DNA of 64,000 nucleotides from the NCBI GenBank assembly GCA_050251035.1, contig JBFWNN010000006.1, positions 1 to 64,000 of the forward strand, written 5' to 3'. Within the stretch, counting starts at the first letter, position 1. Every line of letters starts with the position of its first letter. A program made the translations under genes and the position numbers. A model generated the notes under the pieces. The model made no database searches and was not told where the DNA came from. It worked only from the letters and a program-made list of their open reading frames with translations. The DNA is from Taklimakanibacter sp050251035. Its GTDB lineage: Bacteria; Pseudomonadota; Alphaproteobacteria; Rhizobiales; Aestuariivirgaceae. Positions 26,487 to 34,931 of the stretch are shown here, piece by piece.

Positions 26487-28577
26487 ATGAACATCCGCAC
26501 CAATATCAAGATCGGCCGGTCGGTCTGCCCGCATGACTGTCCTTCGGCTTGCGCTCTCGATGTCGAGTTGCTCGACGCCCAGACGATCGGGCGCGTGCGC
26601 GGCGCCAAGGACAACAGCTACACGCTGGGCGTCATCTGCGAGAAGGTGGGACGCTATGCCGAGCGCATCCATCATCCCGACCGTTTGCTCCATCCGCTGA
26701 AGCGCAAGGGCGCCAAGGGCACGGGCCAATGGCAACGCCTCTCCTGGGACGACGCCATGGGCGAGGTCGCCGAGGCCTTCCTCCGGGCCGAGACGCGCCA
26801 CGGCGCGCAATCGGTCTGGCCCTATTATTATGCCGGCACGATGGGCCTGGTGATGCGCGACGGCATCAACCGCCTGCGCCACGCCAAGAAATATTCCGGC
26901 ATGTATGACACGTTCTGCGTGGCGCTGGCCTGGCCGGGCTACCTCGCCGGCTGCGGCCGCATGTCGGGCTCCGACCCGCGCGAGATGCAGAAATCCGACC
27001 TGATCGTGATCTGGGGCACCAATCCGGTGAACACTCAGGTCAATGTCATGACCCATGCCGCCATCGCCCGCAAGACGAGGGGCGCCAAGATCGCCTGCGT
27101 CGACGTCTATGAGACCGGCACGATGAAGCAGGCGGATGTGAAGATGATCATCCGGCCGGGCACCGACGGCGCGCTCGCATGTGCGGTCATGCATGTGCTG
27201 TTCCGCGACGGCCATGCCGACTGGCCCTATCTCGATCAATACACCGATGTGCCGCGCGAGCTCGAGGCGCATCTCGAGACACGCACGCCGGAATGGGCGG
27301 CGGCCATCTGCGGCTGCCCGGCCTCGGAGATCGAGGCCTTCGCCAAGCTCATCGGCGAGACGAAGCGCAGCTATCTGCGCATCGGCTATGGCTTCACGCG
27401 CTCGCGCAACGGCTCGGCCAACATGCATGCGGTGACGGCGGTCGCCGCGGTCGCAGGCTCCTGGCAATATGAGGGCGGCGGCGCCTTCCACTCGAACAGC
27501 GGCATGTACAAGTGGAACAAGACGATGATCGAGGGGCTCGATGTCCGCGATGCGTCGATCCGCCAGCTCGACCAGTGCCGCATAGGGCCGGTGCTCCTGA
27601 ATGATCCCTATGACCTGGCGGGTGGGCCGCCGGTCACCGCGATGATCATCCAGAACACCAATCCGGCTTCCGTCGCCCCTGACCAGACCAAGGTCAGGCA
27701 AGGGCTCATGCGCGACGACCTCTTCGTCTGCGTGCACGAACAGTTCATGACCGAGACGGCCCAGCTTGCCGATATCGTGCTGCCGGCGACGATGTTTCTC
27801 GAACATGACGATCTCTATCAGGGTGGCGGCCATCAGCACATCATGCTGGGCGCCAAGCTCATCGAGGCGCCCGGTGAGTGCCGCAACAATCACGAGGTGA
27901 TCACCGATCTCGCCAGGCGCGTGGGCGCCGAGCATCCGGGCTTCACCATGAGCCCGCGCGAGCTCATCGACTGGACGCTGAAAAACTCGAACCATCCTGA
28001 TCTCGAGGCCCTCGACGCGGCGACCTGGATCGACGTGCAGCAGGATTTCGACAGCGCGCACTTCCTCAACGGCTTCGGCCATCCGGACGGCAAGTTCCGC
28101 TTCAAGCCGGATTGGACGTCGGTACGCTACCGGGTCGGGATCGGGCCCTACGGTCCGGTCGACGGCATGCCGGCGCTGCCGGACCATTGGGGCGTCATCG
28201 AGGAAGCGACCGGGGCCTATCCGTTCCGGCTGGCCACGAGCCCGGCGCGCACCTTCCTCAACTCGACCTTCAACGAAACTCCGTCGTCGCGCAAACGGGA
28301 AGGGCGGCCGACCGTATTCGCGCATCCGGAGGACCTGGCCGGCCTTGGCCTAAAGGACGGCGACAAGGTGCGGCTGGGCAGTGCCAGGGGCGTGGTGACG
28401 CTGCATGTCCAGGCCTTCGACGGAGTGCGCCGCGGCGTCCTGGTGGCGGAATCGATCTGGCCGAACGAGGCCTTCGAGGATGGCAAGGGCATCAACACGC
28501 TGACCGGCTGCGACCAGCCGGCGCCGGCGGCGGGCGGGCCCTTCCACGACAACCGGGTCTGGCTCAGGCCGGCTTAG
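26487..28577 (+). CDS. Molybdopterin-dependent oxidoreductase with N-terminal 4Fe-4S site
   Basis: 696 residues of the DMSO-reductase superfamily. C14, C18 and C22 (in SVCPHDCPSACAL) plus C51 form the C-x3-C-x3-C-x28-C iron-sulfur motif. Later parts include IWGTNPVNTQ, ADIVLPATMFLEHDD, and a C-terminal molydopterin-binding barrel (KDGDKVRLGSARG). No Tat signal is visible, so it should be cytosolic. The substrate is unknown and no partner subunit is adjacent. The start ATG at 26487 is the natural one; no competing start is seen. Confidence 0.88.
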   Translation: MNIRTNIKIGRSVCPHDCPSACALDVELLDAQTIGRVRGAKDNSYTLGVICEKVGRYAERIHHPDRLLHPLKRKGAKGTGQWQRLSWDDAMGEVAEAFLRAETRHGAQSVWPYYYAGTMGLVMRDGINRLRHAKKYSGMYDTFCVALAWPGYLAGCGRMSGSDPREMQKSDLIVIWGTNPVNTQVNVMTHAAIARKTRGAKIACVDVYETGTMKQADVKMIIRPGTDGALACAVMHVLFRDGHADWPYLDQYTDVPRELEAHLETRTPEWAAAICGCPASEIEAFAKLIGETKRSYLRIGYGFTRSRNGSANMHAVTAVAAVAGSWQYEGGGAFHSNSGMYKWNKTMIEGLDVRDASIRQLDQCRIGPVLLNDPYDLAGGPPVTAMIIQNTNPASVAPDQTKVRQGLMRDDLFVCVHEQFMTETAQLADIVLPATMFLEHDDLYQGGGHQHIMLGAKLIEAPGECRNNHEVITDLARRVGAEHPGFTMSPRELIDWTLKNSNHPDLEALDAATWIDVQQDFDSAHFLNGFGHPDGKFRFKPDWTSVRYRVGIGPYGPVDGMPALPDHWGVIEEATGAYPFRLATSPARTFLNSTFNETPSSRKREGRPTVFAHPEDLAGLGLKDGDKVRLGSARGVVTLHVQAFDGVRRGVLVAESIWPNEAFEDGKGINTLTGCDQPAPAAGGPFHDNRVWLRPA

Positions 28578-28711
28578 CGCCGAAGATGAACCGCAGATGA
28601 ACGGGCTGCTCAGCCTGGGATCACCCGGGCTGTGGCAAGTTGCGCTCAACTTGGGGCGTTTAGGCTTCCTCATGACGGGAAGCGCCGATGATCGAGAGAG
28701 GATGTCCAGTC

Positions 28712-28948
28712 ATGATCCGTATGACAATCGCAGGCCTGCTCATGGCCGCGGCGCTGGCCGGACCTGTGGCCGCGGGCGACAAGAAAGCGGCGCCGAAGCT
28801 GACCCAGGAGACCCGGGACGGGGCTCAGATCACCCAGGAGAACATCGTCAAATTGAAGCTCAAGACGGTGCAGCCGGTCCAACCCAATCCGCCAATGCCG
28901 GTGGGTGGACCACCGCCGGCGCCGCCACCGTCGCTTCCCGGTCCGTGA
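28712..28948 (+). CDS. Small exported proline-rich protein
   Basis: 78 residues with a signal peptide (MIRMTIAGLLMAAALAGPVAA) and a short mature chain containing a charged stretch and a proline-rich end (PNPPMPVGGPPPAPPPSLPG). I do not recognise a family. ATG 28712 was chosen because the frame-consistent upstream start at 28688 (MIERGCPV) has a weaker signal peptide context. A strong hairpin (28961-28993) follows. It may be an envelope-anchored or secreted peptide. Confidence 0.5.
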   Translation: MIRMTIAGLLMAAALAGPVAAGDKKAAPKLTQETRDGAQITQENIVKLKLKTVQPVQPNPPMPVGGPPPAPPPSLPGP

Positions 28949-28960
28949 GGCATAACTGAA

Positions 28961-28993
28961 TCAAAGGCTTAGTCTGTGAATCTAAGCCTTTGA
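28961..28993 (+). terminator. 12-bp hairpin after the proline-rich gene
   Basis: TCAAAGGCTTAG (28961-28972) pairs perfectly with CTAAGCCTTTGA (28982-28993), with a 9-base loop. No T run follows, so it may be a processing or stability hairpin instead of a strict intrinsic terminator. Confidence 0.6.
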
Positions 28994-29039
28994 AAAGAAT
29001 CATTTTCCCGAATTGAGAATCAGCACACAGTCCACCGCC

Positions 29040-29147
29040 ATGAACGCTCGCCGCGCCACTCTGCCCGTCCACTGGTTCCTGATCATGGCCGCCTTGCTCA
29101 TGGTGGCGACGGCCGCTCCCCTGGCCATGCTGGCCGTTCCGGTCTGA
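29040..29147 (+). CDS. Possible single-span membrane peptide
   Basis: 35 residues beginning MNARRATLPVHWFLIMAALL, with one long hydrophobic segment. No good ribosome site is visible, and it lies between a hairpin and a WYL regulator gene. It could be a small membrane protein or chance coding. Its cleanest feature is the hydrophobic segment preceded by basic residues, as in real single-span peptides. Confidence 0.3.
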   Translation: MNARRATLPVHWFLIMAALLMVATAAPLAMLAVPV

Positions 29148-29245
29148 CCCGAACATAAACATTTCTCCGGCAAGCCGCCGGAAAGCGTAACTTCCTGCCA
29201 GCTTCCTGACATGCTTTGTCAGCAGCACTGCAGTAGGGTCCGCCC

Positions 29246-29959
29246 ATGAGACGCGCTGACCGACTTCTGCAGGTCCTTCAGATCCTGCGCCGCCACCGCC
29301 GGCCGGTGACCGGCGAGACCATGGCCGAGGAGCTCGAGGTCTCGCTGCGCACCGTCTATCGCGACATCAACTCGCTGGTGACGCAGGGCGTGCCGATCCG
29401 GGGCGAGGCCGGCATCGGCTATGTGCTGGGCGAAGGTTTCGACATGCCGCCCTTGATGTTCACGGTCGACGAACTCGAGGCCGTGATGCTGGGCCTGCGC
29501 TGGGTGACCCGCCGTGGCGACGTCCAGCTGTCGCGCGCCGCGCGCGATTCGGTCGCCAAGATCGGCGCGGTGCTGCCCGAGGGGCTGCGGCCCTTCCTGT
29601 TCGATGCCGGGCTTGTGGTGCCGCCGCGCGAGGAGCGCGCCGCCGACGCCGTAGATGTCGCGGGCCTGCGCAGCGCCATCCGCGAAAGCCGCAAGGTGCA
29701 GATCCAGTATCGCGATGAGCTCGACCGCCGCACCGAGCGGACGATCTGGCCGATCGGCATCGCCTATTACGAGGCGACGCGCAACATCATCGCCTGGTGC
29801 GAGCTGCGCACCGCCTTCCGCCATTTCCGCACCGACCGCATCTCGCATTTCGATATACTGAAAGACCGCTATCCCAAGCGACGCAAGGCGCTGCTCAAGG
29901 AATGGCAGGACGAGCTGCGCGCCGAGCAGGAAAAGCCCGATCTCGACGTGTTTCTCTGA
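29246..29959 (+). CDS. WYL-domain transcriptional regulator (YafY family)
   Basis: 237 residues. An N-terminal winged helix-turn-helix (RRADRLLQVLQILRRHRRPV, then LEVSLRTVYRDINSL) is followed by a WYL sensor domain from about residue 130, ending FRHFRTDRISHFDIL with a short basic C-terminal extension. WYL proteins sense nucleic acids or ligands and repress or activate genes. The neighbours give no clear target. The ORF ends 6 bases before a pseudogene of a toxin on the opposite strand. Confidence 0.9.
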   Translation: MRRADRLLQVLQILRRHRRPVTGETMAEELEVSLRTVYRDINSLVTQGVPIRGEAGIGYVLGEGFDMPPLMFTVDELEAVMLGLRWVTRRGDVQLSRAARDSVAKIGAVLPEGLRPFLFDAGLVVPPREERAADAVDVAGLRSAIRESRKVQIQYRDELDRRTERTIWPIGIAYYEATRNIIAWCELRTAFRHFRTDRISHFDILKDRYPKRRKALLKEWQDELRAEQEKPDLDVFL

Positions 29960-29965
29960 AACCCA

Positions 29966-30249
29966 TCACTCTCGCAGGGGTGGCCATTGCCGCGAGGTAT
30001 GGACCACGGCGAGAATCCATACCGTCGTTTCATCGACCTCGTACACCAAGCGATAATTTTCGTGCGGGATCAACTCGCGAGTACCAGTAATCTTGCCGGG
30101 TCGGCCGAGCAGGGGAAAGTCGGCAAGTCTTTCAGCGCAGCATTGAAGAGGTGACCCATGCGGGACGCAGCCTGAATATCATCCGCCGCAATGTAGTCGC
30201 AAATATCGATAAGATCCTGTTCCGCTTCCGGCGTCCAAACGACCCTCAC
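29966..30249 (-). pseudogene. ParE/RelE-type toxin, frameshifted
   Basis: A GTG at 30249 overlaps the antitoxin stop (GTGA). Translation begins RVVWTPEAEQDLIDICDYIA, typical of ParE, and continues to LKDLPTF. At a CCCC run (GGGG at 30112-30115 on the plus strand) one base seems missing. The next frame then restores the rest, GRPGKITGTRELIPHENYRL and on to a PPLRE end at 29966. The total of 284 bases is one short of 95 codons, consistent with a single deletion. If real, the toxin is inactive while the antitoxin is intact. Confidence 0.8.
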
Positions 30250-30524
30250 GCCCGCTTCTCGATCTTGGCCCTGCGGGCCGCAATAGCAGCTTTGACTTCG
30301 CTATTGGATTTACCTCGTCCAGCGCGCGCCGATTTACGGGCTTTTTCCACCTTTCGCCGGAGGAATTCATCATATTCACGCGCCTCCCGCTGGCGCTGAA
30401 CGAATTCGCGCATCAGTTCACGAACCACTTGCGACGCCGGCCGGTGAGTTGCCTCAGCTTCGGCCAGGAATTCATCGCGCAATTCCGCCTCGAGCTTCAT
30501 CGTGAAAACGGCTTCCTTCGGCAT
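30246..30524 (-). CDS. Antitoxin of a ParE-type toxin-antitoxin pair
   Basis: 92 residues, highly charged. The N-terminal part (FTMKLEAELRDEFLAEAEAT) fits a ribbon-helix-helix antitoxin; the C-terminal part is basic and helical and would wrap the toxin. The ATG at 30524 has a good AGGAG site. Its stop overlaps the GTG of the toxin. Its promoter is at 30555-30583. Because the toxin is frameshifted, the antitoxin may persist as a regulator or as a relic. Confidence 0.78.
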   Translation of the reverse strand: MPKEAVFTMKLEAELRDEFLAEAEATHRPASQVVRELMREFVQRQREAREYDEFLRRKVEKARKSARAGRGKSNSEVKAAIAARRAKIEKRA

Positions 30525-30554
30525 GAAGACTCCTGCACTTCAATGTATTGCCGA

Positions 30555-30583
30555 AGTATATACGTTTTCACTACTCCGCGCAA
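30555..30583 (-). promoter_or_regulatory. Probable promoter of the toxin-antitoxin pair
   Basis: On the minus strand: TTGCGC (30578-30583), 17-base spacer, TATACT (30555-30560), about 30 bases before the antitoxin ATG. TATA-like repeats around the -10 box could form the operator. Confidence 0.55.
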
Positions 30584-30605
30584 CAAGGCCGGAGAGGGCC
30601 TGAGC

Positions 30606-31355
30606 CTAAGCAAGGCCATCCATGTATTGATCGAGATGGGTCTTCCATAATGCGGGTTTGAACAGCAGGCTGTGGCCCGTGGGCGCGGCGAAGAATTTCC
30701 CCCGTCCTCCCGCCGCCACATACTTTTCGAAATTCTCGCGGCAGTGGCCTATTCGATAATACTGGTCGAAGCTGCCATGCAGCCAAAGGGTGGGAATTCC
30801 GGCGGGTGCGCCCCGTTCAAAGATCATCGGATTGACGGTCTCGAAGGTGGGGCAGGCCCGGCCAAGCCATCCTCCATTGAAATTGATGGCGCCCCGGAAT
30901 GTCTTCGGACGCATGCCCGCATAGGCTATCGCCAGGATGCCGCCGCGCGACGCTCCGCCGATGGCCAGCCTGTTCTGATCGACGTCAGGCCGGCCGCGAA
31001 GGTGGCGCATGACGGCATCCAGGTCCTCGACGGCTCTTTCGAATCCGGCCATCGCTATTTCAATAGCGCAGGAGTAGCCGGAGCCATCCGGAGCCAGTCC
31101 TTCGCCATATCTTCCACCTGATTTTCCGCGTCCTCGTCGTTGCGGGAAGAGCACCATCCAGCCCCTGTCGGTGAAATAGCTCGCGGCGACCGGCGGCGCC
31201 CAAGTCCTTGCATAGAAGGACTGGTTTTTCCCCTGTCCCGTGGAGCCATGGTTGAAGATGATCGTCGGATGGGGACCCTCGCCTTGCGGCCGGGCCATGA
31301 CGATTTCCAGACGCACATCCGTCTCATGGGACGGGATGAGAAACTTCTCGAACAT
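30606..31355 (-). CDS. Alpha/beta hydrolase (dienelactone hydrolase-like)
   Basis: 249 residues. The nucleophile elbow is GGASRGG with a central serine; D in LHGSFDQYYR and H in PTGHSLL complete a plausible triad. The N-terminal oxyanion region HPTIIFNHGSTG is typical. No signal peptide is seen. Substrate is unknown. ATG 31355 follows 3 bases after the purN stop, so it may be transcribed with purMN, or just packed behind it. Confidence 0.82.
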   Translation of the reverse strand: MFEKFLIPSHETDVRLEIVMARPQGEGPHPTIIFNHGSTGQGKNQSFYARTWAPPVAASYFTDRGWMVLFPQRRGRGKSGGRYGEGLAPDGSGYSCAIEIAMAGFERAVEDLDAVMRHLRGRPDVDQNRLAIGGASRGGILAIAYAGMRPKTFRGAINFNGGWLGRACPTFETVNPMIFERGAPAGIPTLWLHGSFDQYYRIGHCRENFEKYVAAGGRGKFFAAPTGHSLLFKPALWKTHLDQYMDGLA

Positions 31356-31358
31356 GCA

Positions 31359-32009
31359 TCAATGCGTGGGGATGATGATCGGCAGATCCACATCCGGCGA
31401 AACCGGAATGATATTATCGCCCTCGACCCGGAATGCGCCCGACGCGAGCAGCGCCAGGGCCCTTGGATAGATCTTTTGCTCGGCATCGAGCACGCGCTGG
31501 GCGAGGACCTCCGGCGTATCGCTTTTCAGCACCGGCACGCGCGCTTGCGCGATGATGGGGCCTGAATCGACGTCGTTCCTCACCAGATGCACGCTGCAGC
31601 CATGGCGCGTCGCACCATCCGCCAAGGCCCGCTCATGCGTGTGGAGGCCCTTATAGGCGGGAAGCAGTGCCGGATGGATATTGATCATCCGGTCGCGCCA
31701 GGCGTCGACGAAACCTGCCGTCGTGATGCGCATGAAGCCGGCGCAGGCGACGATCTCGACATGATGGCGCTTGAGCGCCGCATCTAGCGCTTGGTCGAAG
31801 GCCTCGCGTGAGGCATAAGCCTTATGATCGATGATCTCGGTGGTGATGCCGCGCGCCTTGGCGAACTCAATTCCCTTGGCATCCGGACGGTTGGAGATGA
31901 CGACGGCGATTTCGGCCGGGTAGGCGGGGTCTTCAGCGGCCTTGATCAAGGCTTGCATGTTCGTGCCGCGCCCCGAAATGAGAATGCCGACTTTGCGCCG
32001 CGTGCTCAT
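31359..32009 (-). CDS. purN: Phosphoribosylglycinamide formyltransferase
   Basis: 216 residues. The start GILISGRGTNMQALI, the catalytic N-x-H in INIHPALLPAYKG and D in VHLVRNDVDSGPI are the GART triad. It formylates GAR using 10-formyl-THF in purine synthesis. ATG 32009 overlaps the purM stop (ATGA), giving translational coupling; the longer frame to 32168 runs inside purM. Gene order purM-purN is the common bacterial arrangement. Confidence 0.95.
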   Translation of the reverse strand: MSTRRKVGILISGRGTNMQALIKAAEDPAYPAEIAVVISNRPDAKGIEFAKARGITTEIIDHKAYASREAFDQALDAALKRHHVEIVACAGFMRITTAGFVDAWRDRMINIHPALLPAYKGLHTHERALADGATRHGCSVHLVRNDVDSGPIIAQARVPVLKSDTPEVLAQRVLDAEQKIYPRALALLASGAFRVEGDNIIPVSPDVDLPIIIPTH

Positions 32010-33091
32010 CCAAGCGCGAGCTTTCCACTTGGCTTCACCTGTTCTTCCCGGCCCTGGCGCTCGGCGATCGAGCCGAGGATCACGACATGCTGGCCTTGCT
32101 CGGTGAGGAGGCGGGCGACTTCCGTAGTGCTCTCGCGGCTCACGACGCAGATCATGCCGATGCCGCAATTGAAGGTGCGCAGCATCTCGCGCTCCTGCAC
32201 ATTGCCCACTTTATGGAGCCAGCCGAAAACCGGCGGGCAGGGGACTTGACCGAGATCGATCTCGGCCACCGTGCCCGCGGGCAGCACGCGCGGGATGTTC
32301 TCGAGGAAGCCGCCGCCGGTGATATGGGCGAGCGCCTTGATGCCGTCTGAGGCCGCGAGCGCGGCGAGGACCGGCTTCACATAGATGCGCGTCGGCTCGA
32401 GCAGCGCTTCGCCCAGCGTCCGGCCGGGCGCGAAGGGCGCGGCGTCCGAATAACCGAGGCCGCTCACCGCGACGAGGCGGCGGATCAGCGAATAGCCGTT
32501 GGAATGCGGGCCCGACGAGGCGAGGCCGAGGATGACGTCGCCCGGCCCGACATCGGGGCGCGGCAGGATATTCTCGCGCTCGACCGCGCCCACCGCGAAG
32601 CCTGCGAGGTCGTAGTCGCCGCCATGATACATGCCGGGCATTTCCGCCGTCTCGCCGCCGATGAGGGCGCAGCCCGCCTGTCGGCAGCCTTCGGCGATGC
32701 CGGCGATGACGTCGCGCGCTTCCTCGACCTTCAGTTTGCCGGTGGCGAAGTAGTCGAGGAAGAACAGGGGCTCGGCCCCTTGCACGATGAGGTCGTTGAC
32801 CGACATGGCGACGAGGTCGATGCCGACCGTCGCATGCCACCCCGAATCGATGGCGATCCTGAGCTTCGTGCCGACGCCGTCATTGGCGGCGACGAGGACC
32901 GGATCCTTGAAGCCGCAGGCCTTGAGATCGAACAGGCCGCCGAAGCCGCCGAGCGCCGAATCGGTGCCGGTCCTGGCCGTCGCCCTGGCGAGCGGCTTGA
33001 TCGCCTCGACCAGGGCGTTTCCGGCCGAGATATCGACCCCCGCATCGGCATAGGAAATGCCGTTATGGCCGTCTTGTTTGCCCGCGCCCAT
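32006..33091 (-). CDS. purM: Phosphoribosylformylglycinamidine cyclo-ligase
   Basis: 361 residues. Motifs include YADAGVDISAGNALVEAIKP, GGFGGLFDLKACGFKDP, DGVGTKLRIA and GGETAEMPGMY, all PurM. It forms AIR from FGAM with ATP in purine synthesis. The frame stays open upstream to 34354, but that part is the antisense of the DUF2066 gene; ATG 33091 is the family start. It is coupled to purN. Confidence 0.95.
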   Translation of the reverse strand: MGAGKQDGHNGISYADAGVDISAGNALVEAIKPLARATARTGTDSALGGFGGLFDLKACGFKDPVLVAANDGVGTKLRIAIDSGWHATVGIDLVAMSVNDLIVQGAEPLFFLDYFATGKLKVEEARDVIAGIAEGCRQAGCALIGGETAEMPGMYHGGDYDLAGFAVGAVERENILPRPDVGPGDVILGLASSGPHSNGYSLIRRLVAVSGLGYSDAAPFAPGRTLGEALLEPTRIYVKPVLAALAASDGIKALAHITGGGFLENIPRVLPAGTVAEIDLGQVPCPPVFGWLHKVGNVQEREMLRTFNCGIGMICVVSRESTTEVARLLTEQGQHVVILGSIAERQGREEQVKPSGKLALG

Positions 33092-33214
33092 GCCGCTAGT
33101 TTGCCTCAATGATCCTGGATTGCTGCTGGCCGTCTGTGTGCCGCGGTGAATAGCCCGAACGGGCAGGCAGATAAAGCGTTCAGTTTGAGCGCTGGCTCGC
33201 AGATGGAGTTTTGG

Positions 33215-34339
33215 ATGAAGTGGCGTTTTTGGGGCCTGCTTGTCGTCGTCCTGGCCCTGCTTGTCGCCTTCGTGCCGGAGAATGCCCGGGCCGTCGGGCC
33301 GGTCGAGACCGGCATGTTTTCGGTCACCGGCGTCGAGGTCGACGTGACCGACAAGGACGCGGCCTCGGCCCGCACCCGCGCCATCATCGAAGCCCAGGTG
33401 AAGGCCTTCTACGTCCTGGCCGAGCGGCTGGGGTCGCCGGAGGCGGCCCAACGCCTCGCCGGCATGGACGCCCGCGACATCGGCCGCATGCTGCGTTCGC
33501 TCTCGATCGAGGAGGAGCGTTCCGCTCCCGGGCGCTATATCGGCAAGCTTACGGTGCGTTTCCTGCCGGCCAAGATCCGCGAAGTGTTCGGCCAGCACGG
33601 CATCGACGTGGTCGAGGACCAGGCGCCGCCGATCGTCATCCTGCCCTTGTGGAAAGGCCCCAATGGCCCGGTGGTCTGGGAGGACAATCTCTGGCGCAAG
33701 GCCTGGCTCGACCTCAAGGCCGAGCAATCGGTGGTGCCGATCATCATTCCCTTGGGTGATCTCGAGGACACCTCCGCGATCTCGCCCGAGGAGGTGCTGG
33801 CGGGCGACGCCATCAAGCTCGAATCGCTGATGCTGCGCTATGAGGCCAAGGCTGTCCTGGTGGCGGTCGCCGAGCCCGATCCGCAGGGTGGCATCCACGC
33901 CGTGATGCAAGGCGAATCGCCGCTTGGACGGATCAATTTCGACAAGACCTACACGGCCGAGGACGGCACGCTCGAAGCCGCCGCGGCCGTCGCCGCGCGC
34001 CGCTTCGACGACGTGATGCTGGAGAAGTGGCGTTCGGTCAAGATCAAGATGGCCGCCGAAGCCCGGGCCCGCGTCGAGGCCGAGCAGCAGGCGGCGCGCG
34101 CCTCGATGTCGCTCGCGGTCGCGGTGCCGTTTTCCGGCATACACCAGTGGAACGGCATCCGCGCCAGGCTGCTCTCGACCCCCGGCGTGATCGGCGTCGA
34201 TGTCTCGACCATTGGTCAGAACGGCGCCGTCATCCAACTCGCCTTCCTCGACACGATCGAAACCCTGCAATCGGAGCTCTCCGGCAGCGGCTTGCGTCTG
34301 GTACGGGCGGGCGGGACATGGGTGCTGCAACCGTTGTAA
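33215..34339 (+). CDS. DUF2066 domain protein, exported
   Basis: 374 residues from ATG 33215 (ribosome site GGAG); alternatives at 33203 and 33146 lengthen the N-terminus. A signal segment (FWGLLVVVLALLVAFVPENARA) precedes a domain matching DUF2066 as I recall it: FSVTGVEVDVTDKDAASART and later IPLGDLEDTSAISPEEVL. Family function is unknown. In alphaproteobacteria it commonly sits between purM and a CDP-alcohol phosphatidyltransferase gene, as here, suggesting an envelope role. A late Gly-rich repeat (TPGVIGVDVSTIGQNGAV) resembles the SIMPL-like end. Confidence 0.8.
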   Translation: MKWRFWGLLVVVLALLVAFVPENARAVGPVETGMFSVTGVEVDVTDKDAASARTRAIIEAQVKAFYVLAERLGSPEAAQRLAGMDARDIGRMLRSLSIEEERSAPGRYIGKLTVRFLPAKIREVFGQHGIDVVEDQAPPIVILPLWKGPNGPVVWEDNLWRKAWLDLKAEQSVVPIIIPLGDLEDTSAISPEEVLAGDAIKLESLMLRYEAKAVLVAVAEPDPQGGIHAVMQGESPLGRINFDKTYTAEDGTLEAAAAVAARRFDDVMLEKWRSVKIKMAAEARARVEAEQQAARASMSLAVAVPFSGIHQWNGIRARLLSTPGVIGVDVSTIGQNGAVIQLAFLDTIETLQSELSGSGLRLVRAGGTWVLQPL

Positions 34340-34376
34340 TGTCGCCCGACGCAACCATTCGCCGTTTCAGCTTCGC

Positions 34377-34931
34377 ATGAACCTGCCCAATATCATCACC
34401 ATTGGCCGAATCCTGCTGGTGCCGGTCACCATCTGGCTGATCGTCGCCGGCGAGTTCGGTTTCGCCTTCCTGGTCTTCATCATGGCCGGCGTCGGCGACG
34501 GCGTCGACGGCTACATCGCCCGGCGCTATTCGATGAAAACGCAGCTCGGCGCCTATCTCGACCCCTTGGCCGACAAGCTGCTGCTCGTTTCGATCTACCT
34601 CTCGCTCGGCTTCCTGCAGCACATGCCGGCCTGGCTCGTCATCCTCGTTGCCTCGCGCGACGTGCTGATCGTGGGCGCTGTCATTCTCTCCTGGATCATG
34701 GGCAAGCCGATCAAGGTCGAGCCGCTGATGATCAGCAAGGTCAATACCGTGGCCCAGATCGTCTTTGCCGGCGGGCAGCTGGCGATGCTGGCCTGGATGT
34801 CGGACGCGACCTGGTTCCCGGTGATCGGCAGCGCCGTCGTCGCCTTCCTCACCATCGCATCCGCCGCCCTTTACTTGCGCGAATGGGCCCGTCATATGGC
34901 CAATGGGGCGGGCACGAGGGACACGTCATGA
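34377..34931 (+). CDS. CDP-alcohol phosphatidyltransferase (PgsA/cardiolipin synthase-like)
   Basis: 184 residues with five or six membrane helices. The catalytic motif D-x2-D-G-x2-A-R-x8-G-x3-D-x3-D is present in GDGVDGYIARRYSMKTQLG and then YLDPLADK. It condenses a CDP-lipid with an alcohol at the inner membrane. Whether it makes phosphatidylglycerol phosphate or cardiolipin cannot be told here. Its stop overlaps the start of the permease gene (ATGA). Confidence 0.88.
   Translation: MNLPNIITIGRILLVPVTIWLIVAGEFGFAFLVFIMAGVGDGVDGYIARRYSMKTQLGAYLDPLADKLLLVSIYLSLGFLQHMPAWLVILVASRDVLIVGAVILSWIMGKPIKVEPLMISKVNTVAQIVFAGGQLAMLAWMSDATWFPVIGSAVVAFLTIASAALYLREWARHMANGAGTRDTS

Noticed and set aside
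32006..34354. purM extended to 782 residues
   Set aside because: The extra N-terminal part is antisense to the DUF2066 gene; the PurM family starts at ATG 33091.
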